From assembly GCA_045594245.1 (NCBI GenBank), contig JAZNYG010000064.1, positions 1 to 64,000 of the forward strand: a stretch of 64,000 nt of DNA. Reading direction: 5' to 3'. The notes under the pieces are model-generated. The model had not been told where the DNA came from. It searched no databases and saw nothing but the letters and a program-made list of their open reading frames with translations. The position numbers were made by a program, and so were the translations under genes. The stretch's first letter is position 1. Each line of letters opens with the position of its first letter. The DNA comes from UBA1189 sp045594245 (GTDB taxonomy: Bacteria; Bacteroidota; Bacteroidia; Bacteroidales; Bacteroidaceae). Of this stretch, positions 17,580 through 26,052 are shown piece after piece.

Positions 17580-18347
17580 GTGTCACAAATAAGATATCAC
17601 AATGTAGAGATTCGCCAACAGGAGAATATCGTGCTTGAGGAGGTGAATCTGCAAATTCGAGAAGGTGAGTTCGTCTACCTCATTGGTAAGGTTGGATCGG
17701 GCAAGTCGAGTCTGCTCAAGACCATGTATGGCGAGCTCGACATCTATAGCGGACTGGCCGATGTGCTGGGCTATGATATGGGTCGTATTCGTCGCGGACA
17801 TATTCCAGCACTACGCAAGCGTATTGGTATCGTATTCCAGGATTTCCAGTTGCTCATCGACCGTAATGTATGGGACAACCTCGACTTTGTGTTGAAGGCC
17901 ACTGGATGGAAAGACAAGGGTCGCCGCAGACAACGCATCGAGGAGGTGCTGGAGCAGGTGGGCATGAGCACCAAAGGCTACAAGATGCCCCATGAACTCT
18001 CCGGCGGCGAGCAGCAACGCATCGTCATCGCCCGTGCTATCCTCAACACTCCCGAGATAATCCTTGCCGACGAACCTACAGGCAATCTCGACCCTGAGAC
18101 TGGGCGACAGATTGTGCAATTGCTACACAACATTTGCGCTGCAGGCTCTACGGTAATAATGACTACACATAACATGCAACTCTTGGAGGAATTTCCAGGC
18201 AAGGTCTTCTGCTGTGATGGGCATAGATTGATAGAAAGTCAAATACAATCTACTGAGGGTTCAGAGAGTTCAGAGTCATCAGAGTCCTTGGAGTCCTCAG
18301 AGCACTCAGAGAGTTTCGATAACCAAGAACCTCAAGAAAACGAATAA
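17580..18347 (+). CDS. ftsE: FtsE-like ABC transporter ATPase
   Basis: This is a 255-residue ATP-binding subunit: Walker A GKVGSGKS at 36-43, signature LSGGEQQR at 140-147, Walker B ILADEPTG at 161-168, and H-loop His197. Short length and FtsE-like sequence (DFQLL, KGYKMPHELSGGEQQR) point to FtsE, which with FtsX controls cell-wall hydrolysis at division. ftsX is not next to it. The start is GTG at 17580, chosen because AAGGAG lies 8 bases upstream and the reading frame before it lies inside the previous gene. The last 30 or so residues are an unusual Ser/Glu run (SESSESLESSEHSES) encoded by a TCAGAG-type simple repeat. Confidence 0.88.
   Translation: MSQIRYHNVEIRQQENIVLEEVNLQIREGEFVYLIGKVGSGKSSLLKTMYGELDIYSGLADVLGYDMGRIRRGHIPALRKRIGIVFQDFQLLIDRNVWDNLDFVLKATGWKDKGRRRQRIEEVLEQVGMSTKGYKMPHELSGGEQQRIVIARAILNTPEIILADEPTGNLDPETGRQIVQLLHNICAAGSTVIMTTHNMQLLEEFPGKVFCCDGHRLIESQIQSTEGSESSESSESLESSEHSESFDNQEPQENE
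18254..18316. repeat. TCNGAG simple repeat forming the FtsE tail
   Basis: Seven or so imperfect units built on TCAGAG/GTCC are read in frame as Ser-Glu-Ser. The same repeat type occurs between rnfC and rnfD and inside rnfB and the V-ATPase I gene. Confidence 0.6.
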
Positions 18348-18364
18348 TATTAGGTATCAATAAT

Positions 18365-19678
18365 ATGAAAATCATGAAATTTGGCGGCACCTCCGTAGGT
18401 TCCGCACAGCGTATGCAAGGTGTTGCTTCGCTCATCAACGATGGCGAAGACAAAATAGTGGTACTCTCAGCCATGTCGGGCACTACCAACTCATTGGTAG
18501 AGATCTGTGGCTACCTTGCCAATAACAATCCCGATAGTGCCAATGAGGTCATCAACAAGCTTGAGAATCTCTATAAGAAACATATCAACGAACTGTACAG
18601 TACTGAGGAATACAAGCAACAAACTTTAGCTTTGGTAAAAGAGGTATTCAACTACCTACGTTCATTCACCAAGCAACTCTTCACCTCTATCGAGGAGCGC
18701 ATCATCTTAGCGCAGGGTGAAATCATCTCCACCAACATGATGACCAATTACCTCAAGGAGCAGGGAGTGAGCACACACCTCATTGCTGCGCTCGACTATA
18801 TGCGTACCGACAAGAATGGTGAGCCCGATACCTCCTACATCAAGGAAAAACTCTCCGAGGTGCTGGCTGCCAGTCCCAAGGTGCAGATATACATCACACA
18901 GGGCTTCATCTGCCGCAATATCAATGGAGAAATCGATAACCTGCAACGCGGAGGTAGCGACTACACAGCTTCGCTCATCGGAGCAGCTGTCGGTGCACGC
19001 GAGATACAGATCTGGACCGATATCGACGGTATGCACAACAACGACCCCCGCATCGTAGACAAGACCACCGCCGTACGTCATCTCCACTTCGAGGAGGCTG
19101 CCGAGTTGGGCTACTTTGGAGCCAAGATTCTCCATCCCACTTGCATTCAGCCGGCAAAGTTTGCCAATATCCCCGTCAAGCTGCTCAATACCATGCAGCC
19201 CGACGCCCCTGGTACAACCATCAACAATGAGGCCGACCCTGGCACTATCAAAGCCGTTGCCGCCAAGGAGAACATCACCGCCATCAAAATCAAGTCGAGC
19301 CGAATGCTCCTCGCCCATGGTTTCCTTCGCAAGGTGTTCGAAATCTTCGAGAGCTACCAGACCTCTATTGACATGATTTGTACCTCCGAGGTCGGTGTAT
19401 CCATGAGTATCGACAACACCAAGCACCTAGGTGAGATTGTTCACGACCTGAAGAAGTACGGTACCGTAACCATCGACCACAACATGTGCATCATCTGCGT
19501 GGTGGGCGACATGGACTGGGAAAACATCGGCTTCGAGGCACGCGCCATGGATGCCATGCGCGACATTCCTGTACGTATGATTTCGTTCGGTGGAAGCAAC
19601 TACAACATCTCGTTCCTCATCAAGGAGAGCGACAAAAAACGTGCGTTGCAGGCACTGCAGGATAACTTGTTTAAGTGA
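18365..19678 (+). CDS. lysC: aspartate kinase (monofunctional)
   Basis: This 437-residue enzyme begins MKIMKFGGTSVGSA, the aspartokinase nucleotide motif. It has RGGSDYTASLIGAAVGA in the middle and paired ACT-type regulatory domains over the last 150 residues (CTSEVGVSMSIDN, GSNYNISFLIKESDKKRAL). It phosphorylates aspartate, the first step toward lysine, threonine and methionine. There is no homoserine dehydrogenase domain. It is placed just before lysA, so the pair probably supplies diaminopimelate and lysine. Feedback control by an amino acid through the ACT domains is expected from the family. Confidence 0.95.
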   Translation: MKIMKFGGTSVGSAQRMQGVASLINDGEDKIVVLSAMSGTTNSLVEICGYLANNNPDSANEVINKLENLYKKHINELYSTEEYKQQTLALVKEVFNYLRSFTKQLFTSIEERIILAQGEIISTNMMTNYLKEQGVSTHLIAALDYMRTDKNGEPDTSYIKEKLSEVLAASPKVQIYITQGFICRNINGEIDNLQRGGSDYTASLIGAAVGAREIQIWTDIDGMHNNDPRIVDKTTAVRHLHFEEAAELGYFGAKILHPTCIQPAKFANIPVKLLNTMQPDAPGTTINNEADPGTIKAVAAKENITAIKIKSSRMLLAHGFLRKVFEIFESYQTSIDMICTSEVGVSMSIDNTKHLGEIVHDLKKYGTVTIDHNMCIICVVGDMDWENIGFEARAMDAMRDIPVRMISFGGSNYNISFLIKESDKKRALQALQDNLFK

Positions 19679-19679
19679 A

Positions 19680-19850
19680 GACCCACCCCATCCCTCCCTA
19701 AAGGGAAGGGGACTCAAGAGCGCTGAAAAAGTAACAAAGAATTACAACTAACACAAACCCACGATGACCTCAAGTCCTTCCAACTCCCCCGCTGTTTATA
19801 GAGGGGGTGCCCGTAGGGCGGGGCGTTACAAGCGTAGCGCGTAGGATTGA
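19680..19850. repeat. REP-like hairpin elements between lysC and lysA
   Basis: A CCTCCC/GGGAAGG hairpin (about 19690-19710) is followed by a three-arm element starting AACTCCCCC at 19782, with sub-hairpins around 19786-19807 and GCCC/GGGC at 19809-19819, and a tail ACAAGCGTAGCGCG (19828-19841). Related copies lie at 27424-27488 and 31517-31588. Confidence 0.6.
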
Positions 19851-19871
19851 AGTGGGTTTCCCTCTTATATA

Positions 19872-21032
19872 ATGATCAAAGGAGCATTTCCCATTGAGCG
19901 TTTCAATGACATCGAGACGCCCTTCTACTACTACGATACGCGTGTGTTGCGCGAGACCCTCGACACCATCCGTGAGGAGCTGCGCCGCAATCCTGAATAT
20001 GAGATGCACTATGCCGTCAAGGCCAATGCCAACCCCAAGATACTGCGCATCATCAGTGCAGCTGGCTTGGGAGCCGACTGCGTGAGCGGTGGTGAGGTAC
20101 GTGCAGCCATCGAGGCTGGCTTCCCCGCCGACAAGGTGGTATATGCCGGTGTTGGCAAGAGCGACCGCGAAATCAATCTTGCCCTCGACTACAACATCCA
20201 TTGCTTCAATGTAGAGTCCGAAGCCGAACTGCTCATCATCAACGAGCTTGCTGGGCTAAAGAACAAGACCGCACGCATTGCCCTGCGCATCAACCCCAAT
20301 GTGGGGGCGCATACCCACAGCAACATCACTACCGGACTTGCCGAGAACAAGTTCGGTATCAACTTGGAGCAGATTGAGAGTGTCATAGAGCAGGCTATAG
20401 CCCTTCCTCACATCGACTTTGTGGGCATACACTTCCATATCGGTTCGCAGATACTTGATATGATTGATTTCGTGGCCTTGTGCAACCGCATCAACGAGCT
20501 CACCACTCTGTTTGAGCGTCGCCGTTATCCCATCCGTAGCATTAATGTAGGTGGTGGCTTGGGAGTCGACTACGGCCATCCCAATCACAAGTACATCCCC
20601 GACTTCCACAGCTATTTCGAAGTCTTCCGCAAGCACCTGCGCTTAGCACCCGGGCAGACACTCCACTTCGAGCTTGGCCGTAGCGTCGTGGCCCAGTGCG
20701 GTAGCCTCATCACCCGTGTACTCTATGTCAAGGAGGGCACCTGCAAGCGCTTTGCCATCGTCGATGCTGGTATGACCGACCTCATCCGTCCAGCCCTCTA
20801 CCAAGCCTATCACCGCATCGAGAATATCTCGTCTGACGAGCCTGAGGTCACCTACGATGTAGTAGGTCCTGTCTGCGAAAGTTCCGATGTGTTCGGTAAA
20901 TCAATAGACTTGAATGCCACCCACCGTGGCGACTTCATCGCTATCCGTTCAGCTGGTGCCTACGGAGAGATTATGGCTTCACAGTACAATTGCCGTCAAC
21001 TGCCCAAAGGCTATCTGAGCGACGAAATGTGA
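19872..21032 (+). CDS. lysA: diaminopimelate decarboxylase
   Basis: This is a 386-residue PLP enzyme of the alanine-racemase-like fold. HYAVKANANP holds the PLP lysine (Lys50), GGGLGVDYG binds phosphate, and GPVCESSDVFG holds the active-site cysteine of the partner subunit. It decarboxylates meso-diaminopimelate to lysine. Length is slightly below the usual 400-420, but all motifs are present. It is preceded by REP-like repeats and followed by a terminator. An arginine or carboxy-norspermidine decarboxylase is less likely given the GPVCESSD motif and the lysC neighbour. Confidence 0.93.
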   Translation: MIKGAFPIERFNDIETPFYYYDTRVLRETLDTIREELRRNPEYEMHYAVKANANPKILRIISAAGLGADCVSGGEVRAAIEAGFPADKVVYAGVGKSDREINLALDYNIHCFNVESEAELLIINELAGLKNKTARIALRINPNVGAHTHSNITTGLAENKFGINLEQIESVIEQAIALPHIDFVGIHFHIGSQILDMIDFVALCNRINELTTLFERRRYPIRSINVGGGLGVDYGHPNHKYIPDFHSYFEVFRKHLRLAPGQTLHFELGRSVVAQCGSLITRVLYVKEGTCKRFAIVDAGMTDLIRPALYQAYHRIENISSDEPEVTYDVVGPVCESSDVFGKSIDLNATHRGDFIAIRSAGAYGEIMASQYNCRQLPKGYLSDEM

Positions 21033-21117
21033 GTGGAGAGTAGGGGAGGGTGACCAGATGCTCTCGGGCATAATCTGAGTTTCTGCCATCACCTTGAATG
21101 TCGTGTGTATAAAGAAA

Positions 21118-21142
21118 GAGACGTCACAGAAAGTGGCGTCTC
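21118..21142. terminator. terminator between lysA and acyl-CoA ligase
   Basis: The stem GAGACGTCAC/GTGGCGTCTC has one G-U pair and is followed by TTTTG. It serves converging genes. Confidence 0.7.
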
Positions 21143-21165
21143 ATTTTGTTTGTTCTATTAAATAC

Positions 21166-22815
21166 TTATTGATATAGGTATCGCTTGATGCTCTTCTTGG
21201 GAGTCTTCTCAAACTCTTCACTGTAGATCTGAACACCGGTAATCTGGCAGTATGCAGGCAGATTCTTGTTCAGTTCAGCGCGGTTGAGATCCATTTGCGC
21301 AGCCACATCCTGTACGCTCTTTCCCTCCTTGAATGCTGTGTCATAATCGGGGTGGATGAGTGCTACCAGCTTGCCGTGGCGGTCTACCACGAGTGATTCT
21401 GCCACATAGGGGAAGCTGTTGAGCTGATCTTCTATCTCTTCGGGATAGATGTTCTGTCCTGAGGGGCCGAGAAGCATATTCTTTGAGCGACCTTTGATGA
21501 ATACGTTGCCCTCCTTGTCCATCACGCCAAGGTCGCCGGTATGATACCAACCATCGGCATCGATGGTTTCGGCTGTAGCCTCTTCGTTCTTATAGTATCC
21601 GAGCATCACGTTGGGACCCTTCACGAGAATCTCACCGGCAATGTTGGCGGGGTCTTTACTGTCGATACGCACCTCCATGCCGTAGGCAGCCTTACCACAC
21701 GAGCCGGGTACAAACTTCTTCCAATCCTCATAGCAGATGATGGGGGCACACTCGGTAGCTCCGTAGCCTACGGTGTAGGGGAACTTGATCTGGTGCAGTA
21801 GATTCTCCACCTCCTGATTGAAGGCAGCACCACCTACAATTACCTCGTAGAATCTACCGCCGAACGACTTGATCATCTCTTCGCGTACCTTAGTCAAGAT
21901 TGTCTCATTCACGATGGGTACCTTAAGCAGGAGCTTCATGCCGGGTTTCTCCAACTTAGGCAGTACGTTCTTCTTGATGATCTTCTCGATGATGAGTGGT
22001 ACGGCCACGATTACCGATGGCCTAATCTCGTTGAGTGCTTGGAAGATAATCTTCGGAGATGGTATGCGGGTAAGGAAACTGATGTGCATACCGATGGTAA
22101 GCTCATAGAGGAACTCGAATGCCATACCATACATGTGGGCCATGGGTAGCATACTCACGATGGTCATACCGGCCTTCAGGTTCAGCGCATGCTCGGCAAA
22201 TTCCATATTGTTGGTGACGGCGCGGTAAGGTATCATCACACCCTTTGAGAATCCGGTAGAGCCACTGGTATAGTTGATGATAGCCAGATCGTTGGGTTGG
22301 TTGTTATGGTAGTAGCCGATCATGTGCTTCTCGAAACGGTTGGGGAACTTCTTTCCGAACAGCTCGTTCAAGTGCTCACGGGCATAGGTCAATTTCTCGT
22401 CGCGACTGATGAGCAGGTCGTAGTCCTCTATCTGGATGACGCCAATCACGTTGGGTATCTCATCCTCATTGAGGTTCTCCCAGTTGCTCTCGCCGATGAA
22501 GGCGAGTTTCGAGTCACTATGGTTGATGATGTTGTGTACGTTGTCGGCCTTGAACTCGTGCAGGATAGGTACAGGCACGGCACCATAGGTCATGATAGCG
22601 AGAAATGCCACACCCCAGTTGGAACTGTTGCGTCCGCAGAGCGAAATCTTGTCCCCAGGCTCGATGCCTACCTCGCGGAACATGATGTGCAACTTCTCTA
22701 TCCTGCGGGCTACGTCCTTGTACTGTAGTGTGCAGCCCTTGTAGTCGGTCAGTGCGTCGAGGTCCCAGTTTCTCTTGATACTGTCCTCGATACGTAAAAT
22801 AATGTCTTTAGCCAT
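21166..22815 (-). CDS. long-chain acyl-CoA ligase / AMP-binding protein
   Basis: This 549-residue ANL-superfamily adenylating enzyme has the P-loop-like YTSGSTGFSKG at 182-192, the GYGATECAP motif in the middle, YHTGDLGV (ATP ribose binding) and the final KTPKKSIKRYLY with the C-terminal catalytic lysine. It most likely activates fatty acids to acyl-CoA or acyl-AMP on the cytoplasmic face of the membrane. No acyl carrier protein or thioesterase domain is attached. It has its own promoter, with the -7 box at 22839-22846. Confidence 0.88.
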   Translation of the reverse strand: MAKDIILRIEDSIKRNWDLDALTDYKGCTLQYKDVARRIEKLHIMFREVGIEPGDKISLCGRNSSNWGVAFLAIMTYGAVPVPILHEFKADNVHNIINHSDSKLAFIGESNWENLNEDEIPNVIGVIQIEDYDLLISRDEKLTYAREHLNELFGKKFPNRFEKHMIGYYHNNQPNDLAIINYTSGSTGFSKGVMIPYRAVTNNMEFAEHALNLKAGMTIVSMLPMAHMYGMAFEFLYELTIGMHISFLTRIPSPKIIFQALNEIRPSVIVAVPLIIEKIIKKNVLPKLEKPGMKLLLKVPIVNETILTKVREEMIKSFGGRFYEVIVGGAAFNQEVENLLHQIKFPYTVGYGATECAPIICYEDWKKFVPGSCGKAAYGMEVRIDSKDPANIAGEILVKGPNVMLGYYKNEEATAETIDADGWYHTGDLGVMDKEGNVFIKGRSKNMLLGPSGQNIYPEEIEDQLNSFPYVAESLVVDRHGKLVALIHPDYDTAFKEGKSVQDVAAQMDLNRAELNKNLPAYCQITGVQIYSEEFEKTPKKSIKRYLYQ

Positions 22816-22838
22816 ATCTTCATAGTTAAATTACATTG

Positions 22839-22846
22839 CAAAGATA
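22839..22846 (-). promoter_or_regulatory. -7 element of acyl-CoA ligase gene
   Basis: The minus strand reads TATCTTTG about 25 bases before the start codon. Confidence 0.6.
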
Positions 22847-22968
22847 TATATTCCACTTGAAAGTACAAGCGGAGGGCAAAGATTTCTTTTGCACATTTTC
22901 TATGATTTGTGTATGTTTTTGATGTTTTATGTGTAAATGTTGGGCGAATTGTTCATAGCGCATCTCAC

Positions 22969-23067
22969 TTTGCTGCTTTTTCTCTCACCTAAACTAAAAT
23001 TCTCTCGCTTAACCATACAAGTTAACTTGCATTGTCTTCGCTTAATCGAAATTTTGCACTAATTTTG
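22969..23067 (+). promoter_or_regulatory. promoter-bearing repeat, copy 2 (drives DUF4924 gene)
   Basis: The -7 box TAATTTTG is at 23060-23067. Its last 32 bases are identical to 7819-7850, and the upstream 65 bases align with copy 1, including a small internal hairpin (CAAGTTAACTTG) at the same place with different stem bases. Confidence 0.65.
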
Positions 23068-23087
23068 TACATCGAAAGAGAAGAAAG

Positions 23088-23633
23088 ATGTATATATCAA
23101 GAAAACTGAAGGAACAGAGCATCTCCGAATACTTGCTGTATATGTGGCAGGTGGAGGATATGATACGAGCCAATGGATGTGATGTAGAGCGACTGGAGCA
23201 GACGGTGGTGGCAGCGTACAATCTGCCCGAAGAGCAGCGTACCGAGCTCACGGAATGGTATGCCAACCTGGTGGAGATGATGCACCTCGAAGGGGTGGAG
23301 CAGGGTGGTCACCTGCAGATAAACAAGAATGTCATCATCACTCTTACCGATCTGCACTTCCGACTGATGCATTCGCAGAAGTTTCCCTTCTATCAGGCAG
23401 CCTACTACAAGGCATTGCCCTTCATCGTGGAGTTGCGTGCCAAGGGCGGACGGGACAAGTCGGAACTGGAAAACTGCTTCGATGCCCTCTATGGCGTGTG
23501 GATGCTACGCCTCAGTCATAAAGAGGTGAGCAGCGAGACCGCCGCCGCCGTAGCCGATATCGTGAAGTTCATAGGCCTTCTCTCCGACTATTATAGTAAG
23601 GAAAGAATAGGAGAGTTGGACCTGGAGGATTGA
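23088..23633 (+). CDS. DUF4924 family protein
   Basis: This 181-residue, mostly helical, soluble protein starts MYISRKLKEQSISEYLLYMWQ and contains HLQINKNVIITLTDLH and ALPFIVELRAKGG, the pattern of the Bacteroidetes DUF4924 family. The function is unknown. It lies 46 bases before rfbD. In related genomes, as I recall, this gene, rfbD and prfC sit together; here about 8.4 kb separates rfbD from prfC. Confidence 0.85.
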   Translation: MYISRKLKEQSISEYLLYMWQVEDMIRANGCDVERLEQTVVAAYNLPEEQRTELTEWYANLVEMMHLEGVEQGGHLQINKNVIITLTDLHFRLMHSQKFPFYQAAYYKALPFIVELRAKGGRDKSELENCFDALYGVWMLRLSHKEVSSETAAAVADIVKFIGLLSDYYSKERIGELDLED

Positions 23634-23679
23634 GAATGAAAAAACTTTGAAACTATCCATTTAATTGTCCCTTGTAAAA

Positions 23680-24540
23680 ATGAAAAATATACTTGTTACT
23701 GGAGCCAATGGTCAGCTTGGCAATGAGATGCGCGTGGTATCGGCCGAGCAGGAGCAGCTGGTGTACCACTTTACCGATGTGGCCGAGCTGGATATCTGTG
23801 ACCTCGATGCCATAGAATGCTTCGTGGCAGACCATGCTATCGACTGCATCGTCAACTGCGCAGCCTACACCAATGTAAACAAGGCCGAAGAGGACACGGC
23901 GCTGTGTGATAAGCTCAATCACCTAGCCCCCGCCAATCTGGCCCGTGTGGCCGCCAAGCACCGCATAGGCCTCATACACGTGTCTACAGACTATGTATTC
24001 AACGGTGAGCATCATATCCCCTACCGCGAGGACGACGCCACTTGCCCCAACTCCGTGTATGGTACCACTAAGCTGGCAGGTGAGCAGGCTATACAGGAGG
24101 TACATTCCGCTGCCGTCATCATCCGCACGGCATGGCTCTACAGCACCTTTGGCAACAACTTTGTGAAGACGATGCTCCGCCTTGGCTCCGAGCGCAACGA
24201 GCTGGGTGTAGTGTTCGACCAGATAGGCACCCCCACCTATGCCCGCGATCTGGCTCGTGCCATACAGCACATCATCCTTCGCGGCATCGTGCCCGGCATC
24301 TACCATTACAGCAACGAGGGCGTATGCTCCTGGTACGACTTCACCAAGATGATATTCACCCTCGGAGGTATCACCACCTGCCGCCTTCGTCCCCTGCACA
24401 CCGACGAGTACCCCACACCCGCTGCCCGTCCGCACTATTCCGTGCTCGACAAGACCAAGATAAAGCAGACCTACGACGTGATGGTACCTTATTGGGTAGA
24501 CTCACTGAAGGAATGTATCGCAGTACTGGGCAATCAGTAA
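23680..24540 (+). CDS. rfbD: dTDP-4-dehydrorhamnose reductase
   Basis: This is a 286-residue short-chain reductase with Rossmann motif TGANGQLGNE at the N-terminus, STDYVFNGEH and the catalytic YGTTKLAGE (Tyr-x-x-x-Lys), then RTAWLYSTFGNNFVKTML. It makes dTDP-L-rhamnose, the last step of the rhamnose donor route for surface glycans. The start at 23680 is the first ATG and directly precedes the nucleotide fold; an in-frame TTG five codons earlier adds nothing. rfbA, rfbB and rfbC are not nearby. Confidence 0.93.
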   Translation: MKNILVTGANGQLGNEMRVVSAEQEQLVYHFTDVAELDICDLDAIECFVADHAIDCIVNCAAYTNVNKAEEDTALCDKLNHLAPANLARVAAKHRIGLIHVSTDYVFNGEHHIPYREDDATCPNSVYGTTKLAGEQAIQEVHSAAVIIRTAWLYSTFGNNFVKTMLRLGSERNELGVVFDQIGTPTYARDLARAIQHIILRGIVPGIYHYSNEGVCSWYDFTKMIFTLGGITTCRLRPLHTDEYPTPAARPHYSVLDKTKIKQTYDVMVPYWVDSLKECIAVLGNQ

Positions 24541-24603
24541 GAGGCGTTTTTTGATGAGATGAATGTTGGAGGGCGAGCTAGGATTCTCTCTATTCCTAGG
24601 TGA

Positions 24604-25294
24604 AAAAAGTTTATTTTTGGGGTGGCAGTGGCAGCGTTGAAAACGTAGCAACTCGCCCATTTCTGTGTTTCTCGTGTTTTCTGTGTGAGAAACAGATTCT
24701 CATCGAATATACTCTGCGTTCTTCACGCTAGGGAAAACGCATTATGAAATCGCACTAAAAAGGTATCTTTACAATTTATGTCTAACAGGCTCTTCTCTCA
24801 CAAAGATTTGATTCTCACGCAGATCTCACGAAGAGCAATTGCTACCTTGAGCTAGCCATCTGGTTACTAATAAGCTGCAAGCTGCACTCCTCGGGGAAAC
24901 TAAAGTTTCCTTCGTCGCAACCGACGCTCATTTCGCGTCGGCGGCAAAGCCGACAGCTGCGAGCCTTTAGCGATGCTGCCTTCGTGAGATTCGTGAGTTC
25001 TGTGTGGTACAAAATTCTGATTATCAGAAAGAAATAATTTGTAATGACTGATGAAATTATAATGCATTTTCCTTGTTCTTTACACCTAATATCGCACGCC
25101 ACCGCGGTGACGTTAATACACCACCGCGGTGACACTATTTCGCCACCGCGATGATGTGTTCACGCCACCCCGGTGGCGTGAACATTTTCCTTTATCCAAT
25201 TCCACTTTTCTCACCTCTAACTACTCATTCATAACCCATGCCCATAACTCGCAGTACTCCGTGTTGCCACTGCCACCCCAAAAATAAACTTTTT
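24604..25294. repeat. 691-base element with perfect 30-base terminal inverted repeats
   Basis: Bases 24604-24633 and 25265-25294 are exact inverted copies (GTTTATTTTTGGGGTGG core). No ORF inside is supported. Nested within are a second inverted pair built on CTCACG..ATCTCACGAAG (about 24808-24833 and 24981-25005), hairpins GGAAACT/AGTTTCC, CGACGC/GCGTCG and GTCGGC/GCCGAC (24895-24954), and the phased palindromes at 25099-25176. No clear target duplication is visible at the outer ends. It is a MITE-like or REP-pair element by form. Confidence 0.7.
25099..25176. repeat. four CACCGCGGTG-type palindromes at exact 22-base spacing
   Basis: Palindromic 12-base units start at 25099, 25121, 25143 and 25165 (CCACCGCGGTGA twice, then CCACCGCGATGA and CCACCCCGGTGG). 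They are separated by unrelated 10-base spacers. The last is extended to a 20-base palindrome (25161-25180). The spacing is close to two helical turns, as in protein-binding arrays. Confidence 0.65.
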
Positions 25295-25643
25295 GCTCTT
25301 GAGATAGCTGTAAAAATGGGGGATTTAGGTAAAATCGCACCTGCGATATTTCAGCATTGTATCTTCGATTCTGTAAATTCACTATAGTGATTGGGGAAAT
25401 TGAGTATAGGGAATCAATATGTCAGAACCTTGCAATAGATAAAATCTCTTTGTCCAATTCCCGAAATCTCTTTGTCCGATTCAAAAAACACCGCTACCAA
25501 TATTGCTGATTGGCTGACATAATGCAATTTTCTGCATTCTTTTGCTAACCTCCTTAAGAACTTGCAGAACTCCTTTGATATTCTATATATAGTTTGGGAC
25601 ATAAATTCCCATTAATTATTCGTGATTTTACATAAATAATTAT
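25295..25643. other. gene-free AT-rich stretch before structured RNA
   Basis: No convincing coding sequence is seen. It includes two copies of ATCTCTTTGTCC(A/G)ATTC near 25444-25480. The only long minus-strand frame (25414-25602) has no family resemblance. Confidence 0.4.
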
Positions 25644-25651
25644 TAATTTTG
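25644..25651 (+). promoter_or_regulatory. -7 element of structured leader RNA
   Basis: TAATTTTG at 25644-25651 would start transcription near 25657. Confidence 0.6.
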
Positions 25652-25656
25652 CAGTG

Positions 25657-25996
25657 ACTCATTAGTCCACATAGTGGGCGGGTGGGACAAGACATGTTGA
25701 TAAAGGACGTTTACGAACGTTATCTTGAGGTCTTCAAATCTCGCAAATTTGACAACTACCTCTTGAGATACGGCGACGGGGACGTTCACATCGGGCGTTT
25801 ATTACACCCTGCCTGTGGCCGCGAGGCAAAACTTTGTCATTTAGAACGAAGTGAAAATCTCGCCAATGCCATAGGTCAAGGTCGTTTATAAACAGCACGG
25901 CGTGGGCTAATGCGTTGCTTATCCTGAGGTAGGGGCAATGCGAGAGCCTGAAGACTGGGATAAGCAGAAGTACAGAATCCCACGTCTTTTTATTTT
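25657..25996 (+). ncRNA. candidate structured leader RNA or small RNA
   Basis: Between a good promoter and the secreted-protein gene at 26053 lies about 340 bases rich in potential stems. These are GTCCAC/GTGGGC (25665-25679), ACGTT/AACGT (near 25708-25720), a nested GAGGT[CAAAT..ATTTG]ACCTC (about 25726-25762), and a 3' domain closed by CGTGGG (25901-25906) with CCCACG (25979-25984). That domain encloses GCTTATCC (25917-25924) with GGATAAGC (25958-25965). An alternative GCGTTGC/GCAATGC pairing (25912-25918 with 25935-25941) competes with it. TCTTTTTATTTT follows the closing stem, as in an intrinsic terminator. I do not recognise a known RNA family. Confidence 0.5.
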
Positions 25997-26052
25997 AAAT
26001 AAGGTATAGCCGAATCCGGGGAATCTACAGGCGCAAAAGATACAATTTGCGT

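Noticed and set aside
25099..25180. CRISPR-like array
   Set aside because: Units are only 12 bases with 10-base spacers and no cas genes; interpreted as phased palindromes.
25414..25602. Minus-strand 62-residue frame
   Set aside because: No ribosome site, no signal or family pattern, in an AT-rich repeat-bearing stretch.
25694..25891. Possible small protein (MLIKDVYERYLEVFKSRK...) inside the leader region
   Set aside because: The frame reads plausibly for 45 residues, but it then runs into a known intergenic repeat arm, has no family resemblance, and the DNA shows nested pairing. Kept as part of the RNA candidate.
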